Assembly (NCBI GenBank): GCA_037176725.1
Contig: JAZBRS010000026.1
Span: 101,229,501-101,293,500 of the forward strand
Direction of reading: 5' to 3'
Length of the DNA: 64,000 bases
From: Posidonia oceanica
Taxonomy: Eukaryota > Streptophyta > Magnoliopsida > Alismatales > Posidoniaceae
Positions 10,856-22,182 of this stretch are shown here, piece by piece. The translations under genes were made by a program, and so were the position numbers. Position 1 is the first letter of the stretch, and each line of letters opens with the position of its first letter. A model generated the notes under the pieces. The model saw nothing but the letters and a program-made list of their open reading frames with translations, did not search any database and was not told the origin of the DNA.

Positions 10856-13800
10856 CTACTGATAGTACTTCTTGAGATAGCAGAGGTTGACGGGCTCAGA
10901 CTGCTCGACCCGGTCCATATCCTCAAGAGTTACAACGCCTCCCGAGAAGATCTGCTTGACCACGAAGGGGCCACGCCAATTAGGTCGGAATTTCCCTCAA
11001 CCATCAGGCAAATGAATGGCATGCAAAACGAGGTCCCTTGGCTGAAAGTTTCTGGGCTGGACCTTCTTCAAGAATGCTCTGGCCATCCGCTTCTAGTAGC
11101 AGTGAGCGTTGTGCATAGCTTGCAATCTGTGCTCATCAATTAAATTCAGTTGGACGCAGCGGTCTTCAACCCATTCTGCCTCTTCCAACTCAACTTCTCG
11201 TAGGATCTGCAGTAAGGGGATCTCTACTTCAACAGGTAGCACCGCTTCCATGCCGTACACCAAAGAATACGGAGTGGCTCCCGTTGAGGTCCGGATTGAT
11301 GTCCTGTACGCCCAGAGCGCGTACGGGAGCTTGTCATGCCAATCCTTGTGGGTTTCTGCTAACTTCTTCAGGATTTTAACAAAGTTCTTGTTTGCAGACT
11401 CCACTGCTCCGTTCATCTGTGGCTGGTAGGGCGAGGATCTATGATGCTTGATCTTGAGACTCTACAGGTATTCCTCGATCCACTTGGCAATGAAGTTTGT
11501 GCCATTATCAGAGATGACAGAGTGCGGGACCCCATATCCGGCAACGATATTGTTCCTGATAAACTTTTCTGTTGCCACAGCGGTGACTGTCTTATAAGAG
11601 GCTGCTTCCACCCACTTGGTAAAGTAATCGATCGCTACCAGAATGTAACGATGACCATTTGAAGCAGCTGGGTGGATGGCGCCAATGACATCGATCCCCC
11701 AGGTGGAGAAAGGCCATGGCGAAGACATGTTATGCAGCTGTTGTGGGGGGGCTTTAATGAAGTTACCATGGATCAGGCAGTTGTGGCATCTACGCACGAA
11801 TCGGCAGCAGTCTGCTTCCATGGTCTGCCAGAAATATCCTTGGAGCATGATCTTCTTGGCCAGGAGGACACCATTCATGTGCGGGCCACAGGTCCCTACA
11901 TGCACTTGAAGCATCAACGTGTCAGCCTCTGATTTGTTCAGGCAGCCCAGTAGCATCTGATTATATGACCTTCTATATAGCTGCCCAGCCCCCAACACAT
12001 ACTTTGACGCCAGACGCGCCAGAGTTCTCTTGTCTGCTGCCGCGGTATCAGGAGGAAAGCTGCCAGACTCCAGGAAAGATTTTACATCTTGATACCCGGG
12101 CTGCTCTTCTGCTGGATCCGCCTCTTCTATGTTCAGGCAATATGCAGGCTGCTCAATGCGAGTAACAGATACATCCACTGTGCTGTCTTCAGGTATAGTG
12201 AGCCAGGATGCCGAAGTTGCTAGCGCATCTGCGTATGCATTCTTTGCTCTGTTCATGTATGTGAAGCAGATGCTCTCAAATTCTTCCATCAGCCTCAGCA
12301 GGTGTTCGTGATATGGCACAAGTTTGGGATCTTTTGTCCTCCAGTCGCCGTTCACTTGAGAGATTACTAGCATGGCATCACCGTGCACATGCAGCTTCTG
12401 CGCCTTATGCTCGAGGGCGACTTTCAACCCTAGGATGCATGCTTCATATTCTGCTTCATTGTTTGTGCAGGTGAAAGTCAGCTTCCTCGCAAAGGGAATC
12501 ATCTGTCCCTGGGGCGTGGTCAGCACTGCGCCTACGCCTCGGCCCTTTTTGTTGACAGCGCCATCAAAGTAGAGCTGCCATTCCTCTTGTTTTTCAGGAT
12601 TCTTCTCCTCAGAGCCCTCCATTGCGAAGAGGATGTCCTCGTCAGGGAACTGCGTCTGGAGGGGTTGGTATTCTGGCAGAGGAAGATCAGCAAGATGGTC
12701 TGCCATGGCCTGACCCTTCATGGATTTCTGTGTGACAAAGGTGATGTCATACTGAGACAATAACACCTGCCACTTAGCACATCTGCCTACCATGGCCGGC
12801 TTTTGAAAGAGGAACTTGTTAGGATCATGCCGGCATAAGAGCTGAACTGGGTATGCCATCATGTAGTGCCTTAGTTTCTGTGCAGCCCAGACAAGGGACA
12901 AGCAGGTCTTCTCTAGTGTACTGTACCTGGCTTTGCATTCATTAAACTTCTTGCTCAGGTAATAGATGGCGCACTCCCTTCTACCAGATTCGTCATGTTG
13001 GCCCAAGACAGCACCCATGGAATGCTGCGTGGTAGAAAGGTAGAGAAGCAAAGGTCTCCCTGGTGTAGGGGGAACCAGGACAGGAGGCTTGATCAACAGC
13101 TGCTTGATCTTGGCAAATGCAGCCTGACACTCCTCACTCCAGTCGATTTGCGCATTCTTCCTCAGGAGCTTGAATATGGGTTCACAGATGGGCGTAAGCT
13201 GTGCAATAAAGCGGCTGATATACTGTAAATGCCCAAGCAGACTTCTGACCTCCTTTTCAGTTCTGGGGGGTGGCATGTCCACGATGGCTTTTGCTTTCAT
13301 CGGGTCCACCTCAATCCCCCTTTGGCTAACAATGTAGCCGAGCAGTTTGCCAGAAGACACCTCGAATACGCACTTCTTGGGATTCAGGCGCAATTTGTAT
13401 TTCCGTAGACGATCAAAGAGCTTTCTTAGACAGGCAAGGTGGTCTTCAGGCTCTCTAGTTTTAGCAATCATGTCGTCTACGTAGATCTCTACTTCTTGGT
13501 GCATGAGGTCGTGGAACAGCGCAGTCATGGCCCTCTGATAGGTCGCACCAGCATTCTTCAGACCGAACGGCATGACTTGGTAGCAGAAGACTCCCCAAGG
13601 GGTGATGAATGAAGTCTTTTCCATGTCTTCTTCTGCCATTTTAATTTGGTTATATCCAGAAAAGCCGTCCATGAAGGAAAGCATCTTGTGGCCTGCTGTA
13701 TTGTCGACTAGGACATCAATGTGAGGCAAGGGGAAGTCGTCCTTGGGACTCGCCTTGTTCAGGTCCCTGTAGTCAATGCAGATCCGGATTCGGCCATCTT

Positions 13801-14068
13801 TCTTGGGCACAGGTACAATGTTTGCCAGCCACTCAGGATAAAGAACGACCTTCAGAAAGTTGACTCTGAGCTGCTTCATTATCTCTTCTTTGATCATGAG
13901 CAACCACTGCGGTCGCCATCTTCTTAGTTTCTGCTTCACTGGCTTGGCATCCGGGTTTAAGGGCAGATTGTGCACCACTATCTCTATGTCAAGGCCGACC
14001 ATATCCTCGTAACTCCAGGCGAAGACATCCGCATATTCTTTCAAGAATGCGATGAACTCCGCTCGAGC
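10856..14068 (-). pseudogene. pol: Reverse transcriptase, two RNase H domains and integrase of element A
   Basis: One reading frame runs from 14068 to a TAG at 10856. It is open for 860 codons to 11462 and then interrupted at 11462 (TAG), 11093 (TAG) and 10997 (TGA). The RT shows VPKKDGRIRICIDYRDLN and the catalytic YVDD (about residue 188 from 14044). The gypsy RNase H follows and has serine (LYLSTTQ) where the first catalytic aspartate is normally found. A second RNase H with YFDGA, NNEAEYEA and HGD is the extra domain known from the Tat lineage. The integrase has the CHNC zinc ligands, WGIDVIG, SDNGTNF and NGAVESANK as D, D and E positions. The TAG at 11462 separates the second D from E. 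Each stop fits a single C-to-T change, so the frame itself is not shifted. Confidence 0.93.
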
Positions 14069-16492
14069 CTAGGAGGACAGCTGAGTACTGATACGAACTT
14101 CTCTAACTTCCTCAGCTGTGCCGATGTTGACAACCTCTGTTTCTTCTTCAACATGGAGGTTGGGGCCTTCTGGGTCGTCGTCATAGGGCCGGAACTCGGG
14201 CAACGGTTCGTCAATCTCATCCATGCCCGTATCGTCCTCCTCTCCATAAGCAATAAGTTCCGAGAGGATCTCTTTCTCAAAATAAGGACTTGTGATGTCG
14301 AAAGAGTGTATATGTTCCGCTGCTTGGCCCTGGTGACGCTTCAGGATGGTCACGCTCACTCGAGTATTCTTGTAGGCTCGGTGTGCGACCTCTGTCCCAG
14401 CAACTCCTTCTACTGTTTGCTCTGGCCTGACTGATTCTGTTGAGCGTTCTGCTGATACTGCTGAGGGCCTTGCTGATTTGGCTGTTGATGCTGCTGTTGA
14501 TACTGCTGATGATTCTGCTACTGAGGCTGCTAACAACTCTGTTGCTGATTCTGCTTTCTGCTCTGTTACCGCAGCTACTTGGACTGCTAGTGCTTCCTCC
14601 TCTAAGTCTTCTAATGTGCTTGGGGAGGGTATGCCGGACCGGCGGCTGATCTGGGCACTGCCGCTCGCTATGCTGCCCCAGTGAGGCATGTGTTGCACAA
14701 ACCACCTAGACCCGCCTTCTGGTTGGAGAGTGATGAGTTCATCCGGTCTAGAGGAGTCCGACGCTGCTGAGCCTTCTTCCAGGACCATGATAGAGGCATG
14801 GTCTTCTTGCAGAGGAGGGTCCGTAACCACGGCTTTCCCTTTCCTTTCTGCGGCTCGATGCTCTGCCAGGTCTTCTGCTATCGACTTGATTTGTTCTTGA
14901 TAAAGTAGCTCTAAGTCGGACATCCATGAATCAACCTGGGCTTCTATCACCACTCCTTCCTCCTCGTCTGAGGGTGAGTCGACGTAGTAGGCGCCGGGGG
15001 CCTGCGGCGCTAGCCCGGCTGCAAGACGGATTGCTGCCCTAGGAATTTGTATGATCTGGCTCATGGGCGTGCCTGATAGCAGCAGCTTTGGTGTGGGAGA
15101 TCCAAACAGACTGGTCAGTGGGGCCACAGATGGGTATGCTGCCAGTGTCACTGTTGCAGGTGGAGGGCAGGCAGAGGTGCTCTTCTGAGGGCTCAAGGGC
15201 CGGGAGACTATGGCGCTTAGTTGGTCCTCTGCATCTGGTTGTGACTGTGAGAGTGTAGCTTCTGACGCCATGGGGGCCTGCCAAGAGAGTTGCTGCTTTG
15301 CGCCAGGAAGATACGAAGCGGACTGCGCCGACTACATTCCTAGTGATGCGGCCGCTGGAGTGGGCTGAGCTGTGCTGCTAACTGAATTGATCGACTGTCC
15401 CTCCAGAGAGAGTGACAGTGGCACTGGTGCGACTGCGACCGCAGGTAGCCTGCCCGATTCTACCAGAAGGAGTGTCTCTGACTCCTGTACCGCTGCTGCC
15501 TGTACTTGTAATGCAGAGGTGGCTGTAAAAGTGTGAGGGCTTGCCAGTTCTGCCACAGAGCCTACTGAGCTGTCTGCTGTATCTGCTAGAGGGAGAGCTG
15601 AACATGCTGACTGTGGTGCCTCTGTGCTGATCATTGCCTTGCTGCCAGTTGGGACTGCCTCTACTGTGCCAGACTGCTCCTCATCCGAGTAGTAGTCCTC
15701 AATGCAAACCTAGTCTTCTGTCGGCACTGCGGCTTGATCATCAGTCGATCCCAGAACTCCTGCACTGGTGATGTTAGTGAGGTCTCTGGGAATGGCTGGC
15801 TTTTGATCCTTGAGCTGAAGGCAGTGATCTTCGTTGAGCTTGGGTTCGTAACCGAGGCCTTCAGATTTTCTCCGCTCCACCGCTACGATCGGCTCTGCGA
15901 TCCCCTGGCCATGACGCCCGAGCGGTGTACCCTTTATGTAACCCCACCTGTTACATACATTCTCGACCATTCGGAAGGGGTTGCTGTGAACGGCCAAGGA
16001 GTTGACACGTTCAAGATCAGGAATGAAGTCAACCGGCTCGCACCGATTAACGCGATATAGAGCATCAGAAGTCTCGTGGTCAAACGGGATAGCTTGTGAA
16101 GACACAGGGGAGACTGCTTCGATCCGCTCCTTCTCAAAGTTCTCTGCCATGACGACAATGACATCATCACCGCGAAGGTACTTTATCATCCGATGGAGGG
16201 TCGAAGGAAGGACTTGATGGTTGTGGAGCCAAGGGCGCCCAAGCAGAAGATTGAAATTCGGCTTCAAGTCGACGACATAGAATTCTACATCGAAGATGAC
16301 CGGGCCGATGGCAAGAGGAATAATCAGAATCCCTAGAGCGTCATGGTGGGTGTTGTCAAAAGCTGTCATTCCCTTCACGGCTGGCGTGATGTCCTCGGCT
16401 TTGAATCCGAGCTTATTTGCAGTACGCAAGGGGCAGACGTTAAGGCCTGACCCATTATCAACCAGTGTTAGGGGAATGCGAACGTTTTCGAA
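14069..16492 (-). pseudogene. pro: Protease and long spacer region of element A polyprotein
   Basis: This continues the gag frame without a shift after a single TAG at 16493-16495. The protease motif LVDNGSGLNVCPL lies near 16450 and is followed by the flap-like GRPWLHNHQV. The D-N-G-S form is common in Tat-lineage proteases. After about 16100 comes a roughly 600-residue spacer rich in serine, alanine, glutamate and glutamine, with no recognised fold, lying before RT. In-frame TAG codons at 15710, 15332 and 14069 break it. In Ogre relatives an intron lies between protease and RT. I see no clear need for one here because the frame continues. Confidence 0.85.
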
Positions 16493-19400
16493 CTAAACCG
16501 TGACGAACAGGGGTTGGTTATGATTAATCCCCGCCGAAGGTAGTTCATCACTTGTAAAAGAGATGACCTGGGGCTCCGCAATCATCCCTACCATGCTTTC
16601 CAAGGCTGAAGGCTCAATAGACTGGGACACACGGGCAGCCTGGAACACGCGAAGAAAAGCCTCGCGGTGTTCGGCAGAGGTGTGGATTAGGTCCCAAATG
16701 GAAATGTCAGCTTTGACCTTCTTAAGTTGGGAGGTTATGTCTGCCTTGGGTTGGTTCTTTTTGGTAACAGGAGGGGTTGTTTTGGCAAGCTCTAAGGGAG
16801 TAGTGGCAGGAAGCTGGGCCGCTACAGGCTGGGCAGGGATTTGGCTTGCTACGGGTTGATTTGGGGTTGGATCTGCTACAGGTTGGTTGGAGGGTGGGGG
16901 CATAGCAGGTTTAGGGTGATTTGGCCTAATTGCCGGTGCTGGGGGCCTGTAGACCCTCCCCGATCGCGTTACTTCCGCACACATTTCTGTGGCATAGCTG
17001 TAAGGGACGCGATGGGTGTCCAAGGTTAAATCATTAACCACTGGAGCACGTGCTGCGAGCACAGGAGGGGTTACAGGGGGACCTATTGGGAACTGAGGTC
17101 TACCTAGAGGGTATGGTTGTTGGGGTGGGAAGGCTGGGGCAGGTTGAGGTCTGCCTAGGAGGTGTACAGGAGATTCTAGCTGAGGTCGCCCTAAGAGGTG
17201 GACGGGGGATCTAGGCTGGGCTCTAGCTAGAAGGTGTACAGGGGATTGAGCCTGAGGAAGCACAGCGGGGGGCGCAAAGGGGCGCTCCGGCCTGGCACGC
17301 CGTCGGATCGTGTGAATTCCCGACTCGGAACCGGCAACTGCCACAAGATAGAGATTCACAGGGAAAGGCTCAGAGATATCAGAGATAAGATCAGAAGGGT
17401 CTACCGCAGAGGTAGTAGGCCCAGAAGGGAAGACAAAGTGGATGCCTGAGGTTCCCGCCCCTCCCAGATAAGAGTGCTCCGGTAGGGGTTGGTGGATGAT
17501 GCCAGAATGAGGGGGAACAGCTGAATGTGCAGATGCATGTGTGTGTGCTTGAGTGGATGCCTCGTGCATGTCAATCACAATCGTTCCCGATTCGATTAAA
17601 TCCTGAATAGCGTTCCGCAAGGAGAAGCAATTGTCCGTCGAATGCCCGGTACTTCGATGGAAATTGCAGAAGAGGTTCGCCCTAAACCAATGCGGCAAAG
17701 GATTTGGGGGCGGACGAACCTCCGGGAACTTCAAGAGCGATGCAACCTTCGGCAAGATGACCGTGAGCGGTTCCACCAGTGGGGCGAATTTCCGCTTCTC
17801 AGTGGGTGGCCTTCTTTGCCTCTGGTATGAGCCTTGCTGAACCGGTGCGGCGGGGTAGACCGGTCTAGCGGTGGTTGTGATTTGTGGTGTGGGTGGATTC
17901 CTAGGTGCAGGAGTGTACACCATCTGAGCTGGGGCAGGCCGGGATGGCAAGCGAACAGGCACAGCAGGGGAGTCGACGAATGCAACAGCGGTTTTCGGCG
18001 AGTCCTTCCTCTTCGGGCGGTTGTTGTTGCTGCCGCTGTTGTTGTTGGAGGCGCTGCTGCTGGCGCTGTTACTGCTGATCGCGGCCTGCTTAGTGAACGT
18101 AGAGAGAGCCGGGAAGTTGCCACTCCGCAAAGAACTCTCCACGCGCGCTCCAGCTCTGATGAGTGCTGCAAAAGTAGTGACTGGTTGGATGCTAAGCAGA
18201 TCTCCAAGAGATGGCTGTGCCCCTTTGATGACAATCTCAATAGACTCCTCATCAGAGGGCCTATCTCGAACCTGAGAGGCAAGGGCGTGCCAGCGGCCGA
18301 CGTACTCCCCGAACGGCTCGTCGGAATTCTGCTTGATTGCGATCAAGTCTGCCCGCTCTGGGACTAGATCGAGGTTGAAAGAGTATTGTTCCAGGAACGC
18401 CTGACTGAGGTCGTTCCAAGTCTTGATGGCTGACATATCAAGCGATGTAAACCACTTGAGTGCCGGCCCGGTCAAACTCTTCTGGAACAGGCGGATCAGC
18501 AACCTCTCGTCAGCCTGAAGCTGAGCAAGATCACCGTAGTACGCCTTCAGGTGTGCCACGGGGCAGCCCCTACCATTGTATTTCTCGAAGTCTGGGATTT
18601 TGAACTTCGGAGGGAGTACCGCCTCTGGAAAGCAGCAGAGGTCCCGAAATTGGTAGGTCTGGTGCTCAGTACCCTGCACTAGTCGTAGTGCCTTCTCTAG
18701 GACGTCCATCCGGTTGTTGATGGGGTCCGGAGTTGCTGCTATAGGGGAGGGATAAGCAGGGGTAGTGAGCACATACGCCGAATGGGTCGCACCTAAGTGC
18801 TCCTCCGGATCTACCATAATGTCGCCTGGTGGAGCAACGGGATGGCCGGCGTATCCGTGCTGGGGAACTGTGTATGCAGGAGTGTATGTAGGATGCTGGG
18901 CTTGATGCAAAAGAGAAGAGTAAATGCCATGCTATGCTGTGATAGGGGTAGGATGACGGAGCACCAGTTGCTTTACAGGCGGGGTGCCAGACAGCAAGCC
19001 AGTGAGGTACTGAGCTCCAGCCGGTCCGAAGGACTGACCCCCAGGGGAAGAGGAGCATACTGTGCTAAGTGTTGTGCAGTAGGAGGCGGTAAACGGGCCC
19101 CCATCGTCAGAACCGTGAGCAGTTGAGACAATGGTCGAGGCGGAGGTGTGGAGGTAGATGCATGAGATGCAGGAACTGGCCTCAAAGGAACCTCAGGAAC
19201 GACAGGAGCACAGGAAGGACGAACTGATAGAGCCATGCCCTGCAGTCTCTGGGCAAGCTCCATCAGGTGCTGGTACTATGCCTCAGGCGTCTCGCCAGTG
19301 GGGACGCTGAAGTGCAGTGCCGGCGAAGGTTGAGAGACAAATGGCACGGACACAGACTGTCCGAGAGGAAAAGGTTCTACAGTAAAAGTCGCAGCAGCGG

Positions 19401-19677
19401 TAGAAGGGATGTCAAAGGCGACGTATCCCTGGGATGGAGGGGACAGTGGCGTCTCCGAAGCGTGAGTGACGGTCGTCAAGATAGACTCGGCGACCAGATC
19501 CGGAGGGAGAGATGCTTGCCACTGTCCCGGGACATACTGAGATCCTAGAGGCGCAAGGGGAGGAAACCCTGGCGTCGGAGGGGGAACAACGGGGATAGAA
19601 GGAGCAATCGGAGGGGCCGGAACGGAAACACCCTCCGTGATAGGAGTGAAGAGAAGCTCACTGACGTACTGGGCCAT
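16493..19677 (-). pseudogene. gag: Gag polyprotein of element A
   Basis: The start is the ATG at 19675-19677 (MAQYVSELL). The same ATG and flanking residues are present in the element B remnant at 27711, which supports this choice. A proline-rich N-terminus leads to the Retrotrans_gag core (CCFPEAVLPPKFKIPDFEKY through LKWFTSLDM and LEQYSFNLDL, about 18610-18270). A CCHC-like knuckle, CNFHRSTGHSTDNC, lies near 17620-17670. The N-terminal part is interrupted by TAG at 19276 and 18932 and by a one-base frameshift in a run of five C at 19038-19042. From 18931 to 16493 the frame is open. The element would encode gag and pol in one frame if the C-to-T stops were ignored. Confidence 0.9.
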
Positions 19678-20988
19678 TGCTGACCTAGAACGCGTGAGAA
19701 TGGGGCTGCGACGAGTATGCAAACGGCGATTCCTAATAGGAGCTATCGTCGCAAAGGCGGATAGCTCAGAAGAGGGAATGGTCGCGACTAAGGTCGCAAC
19801 AGGGGTGTCAACAAGGGTCGGTACTCAAGCTCTAGCAAGGGGAGCTCGCTTACCGATCACTGATGACACAAACAAAAGGAAACTGGGGTTAGAAACTGAA
19901 AAGATAGATGCAAATGAGTTAAGTTAAATGGTGTGAATGATATGTATGCTTTCTAGTATGCCCCCCTTACCGAGCTAGTGTATCTTAGCAGGTGATCTAC
20001 TTCGGGTATCCCTGGGTGTACGGGTCACCGACTCAGGTCAGAAAAGTGGGTTCCCTGCCTAACTCCTGGTCCAAAGCTCAGGTAATGACAGGGTGGTGCG
20101 TTGGTGGCCTCGACCCCGCCAAAGCGTGGGTGGTACCCTCTACTAACACCGACACGACCCCTGAACAAAAGAGGGGCAGACCGACTGACTTGCGCCACGC
20201 CCAAAGCGGTGGAACAAGAGGCCGGGACTGTCCTTCGCAGACTAATAGGTGGACTCAGATGAGAAGATGCATGCCCTATATGATGCTTATGCAAATGATT
20301 AAAGTCTTTTATCTTGCGCGTTTTATTAACCAGAGGGAGTGAAGGATTGTTTGAAGTCTCTAGTTACTCCTAGAAGTTCCTTTTACTTGCCATTTTTAGT
20401 TAACCATGGGGAGAGCAAACAAGTCTCTACTATCCTAGGCATGGCATGTGCGAAAGGGAAGAAAAATCAGTCAAATATGGCAGGCAAACAACACACAACA
20501 CAGCAAAAGGCAAGTGCATGGCATGTGCGAGTGTTCGTGAGCATGATAGTGAAGAAAAAGCATTCATCATGTCAAAAGGCATATATGCAAGGCATGTGCG
20601 TGCGTAGTGACATAGCAAATGTGTAAGGAAAGCATTCAGCATTCAAAAAGCATGCATTGTTGCCAAACAAGTATGTAGACATGTATTGTGCGAGAAATAA
20701 AGCAATAAGAAGCAAATAAAGATGAAAGAAGATAAAGACAAGTAAGCATTAAAGCAGGCAAGAGCAGAAGCAAAGAAATAAGCAGGTAAACAAGCAACAA
20801 AGACAAAGCAGAGCAAGGCAAAGCGAACGCCACGGCGAAGCAGACGAGGCAGGTGCAAAACCTAAGCAAAGTAGCCATGAGGCGACTCGTTAGGAGTTTG
20901 CACAGAAGAGCAAGCAAAACAAGCAAAGAAGGCACAAAAGGCAAACAAAGAAAGCAAATCCCAAGCGAGCGAAAGCCAGAGTCTAGCA
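19678..20988 (-). other. 5' leader of element A
   Basis: About 1.3 kb between primer site and gag ATG, with no gene. It is rich in AGCAAG/AAGCAAAG motifs between 20640 and 20960. Near its gag end is a branch-point-like TTTCTAAC, a pyrimidine-rich run and an acceptor-like CATCAG, described separately. Confidence 0.8.
19848..19900 (-). promoter_or_regulatory. Candidate splice acceptor and donor in the element A leader
   Basis: In the sense direction TTTCTAACCCC, a pyrimidine-rich run and GTCATCAG end at 19860. TGATCG follows, and then a donor-like GTAAGCGAG begins at 19853. Element B has GTCATCGCAG then AGAG then GTCAGTGAGCGAG at the corresponding place (about 27885-27900). This is inferred from sequence only. 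Confidence 0.35.
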
Positions 20989-21006
20989 TCCCCAGCAGAG
21001 TCGCCA
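20989..21006 (-). other. Primer binding site of element A
   Basis: The sense sequence TGGCGACTCTGCTGGGGA lies one base after the LTR end (ACTACA). TGGCGA matches the 3' end expected of a plant arginine tRNA, the primer type described for Ogre/Tat elements. The exact tRNA was not checked. Confidence 0.8.
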
Positions 21007-21130
21007 CTGTAGTAATCCCAATCAGAATCAGGCTTACTATTGGCGGCGATGATCCGAGGAGGAGTGCTCAACTCGAAAACACTTAAAATAGAGGAGAAAA
21101 GGTAAGAAAAGCAGAAGATAAGACAAATTA

Positions 21131-21139
21131 GAGTCACCA
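21131..21139 (-). other. Primer-site-like sequence inside the element A LTR
   Basis: The sense sequence TGGTGACTC lies 123 bases inside the LTR end and resembles the real primer site start TGGCGACTC at 21006. Element C has an exact TGGCGACTCCG at 38474-38484, also 123 bases from its proposed LTR end. Element B has TGGTGACAC at 28163-28171. Confidence 0.5.
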
Positions 21140-21718
21140 CCGTGTCTATTATCGGGAGACAAGGAAAATCGGGGAAATGCGTGGATTAACACGCAAAACC
21201 AAGCAAGAAATGCAAAGCAAAGCAATGCAAAGGAAAACAAATGCAAATACATGCAAATGAGATGACTCATGCCTAGGATAAGGGCGATATGGTCACTACG
21301 GGCCAAAAGACTGCGCAAGAACTCTTGTTACGCGCGGGGAAGGTGTTAGGCACCCCCGACACGCCCGAGAATTGGTCTTTCTAGGCTTACGCTCGCATAC
21401 GCGGGGAAATGCAGATTTGGATGCCTAAATGCCAATGAATGCCAGAATGAATGCTCATAGGTGTGCTCTAAGTGGTGGGATGCAATGCAAAGAAAGTAAA
21501 CGTGCAGTCTAAGTGCTCAGCAGCGCTGTCTGTGTTCCGAACCGGGCGAAACCTGGCTCGTGAGAACTCCAGGCAGTAAGCATCACTGCTCTATATGCAA
21601 ATGCAAGCGGAAAAGCAAAACAACGGTAAAACCAAGCAATGCAGGCGACATGCAAGAGAAAATGGCGTAAAACACGCGAAACAAAGCAAGAAACGAGAAC
21701 GGCACGCAAAACGGTGCG

Positions 21719-22182
21719 AGAAGACAAGACGGGCACGCAAAACGGTGCCAAAAGCGAAGCGGGCACGCAAAACGGTGCCAAAGACAAAGCGAGCACGCGA
21801 AACGGTGCCAAAAGCGAAGCGGGCACGCAAAACGGTGCCAAAGACAAAGCGGGCACGCAAAACGGTGCCAAAAGTGAAGCGGGCACGCAAAACGGTGCCA
21901 AAGACAAAGCGGGCATGCAAAACGGTGCCAAAACAAAGCGGACACGCAAAACGGTGCCGAAAGCGAAGCGGGCACGCGAAACGGTGCCAAAAGCGAAGCG
22001 GGCATGCAAAACGGTGCCAAAGACAAAATGGGCACGCGAAACGGTGCCAAAAGCGAAGCAGGCACGCCAAACGGTGCCAAAAGCAAAGCGGGCACGCAAA
22101 ACGGTGCCAAAGACAAAGCAGGCATGCAAAACGGTGCCAAAAGCGAAGCGGGCACGCAAAACGGTGCCAAAAGCGGTGGAAC
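21719..22182. repeat. 30-base minisatellite in element A 5' LTR
   Basis: About 15 units with the same core as the array at 341-1012. Flanking sequence aligns directly, so the roughly 209-base size difference between the LTRs is a change in repeat number. Confidence 0.95.
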
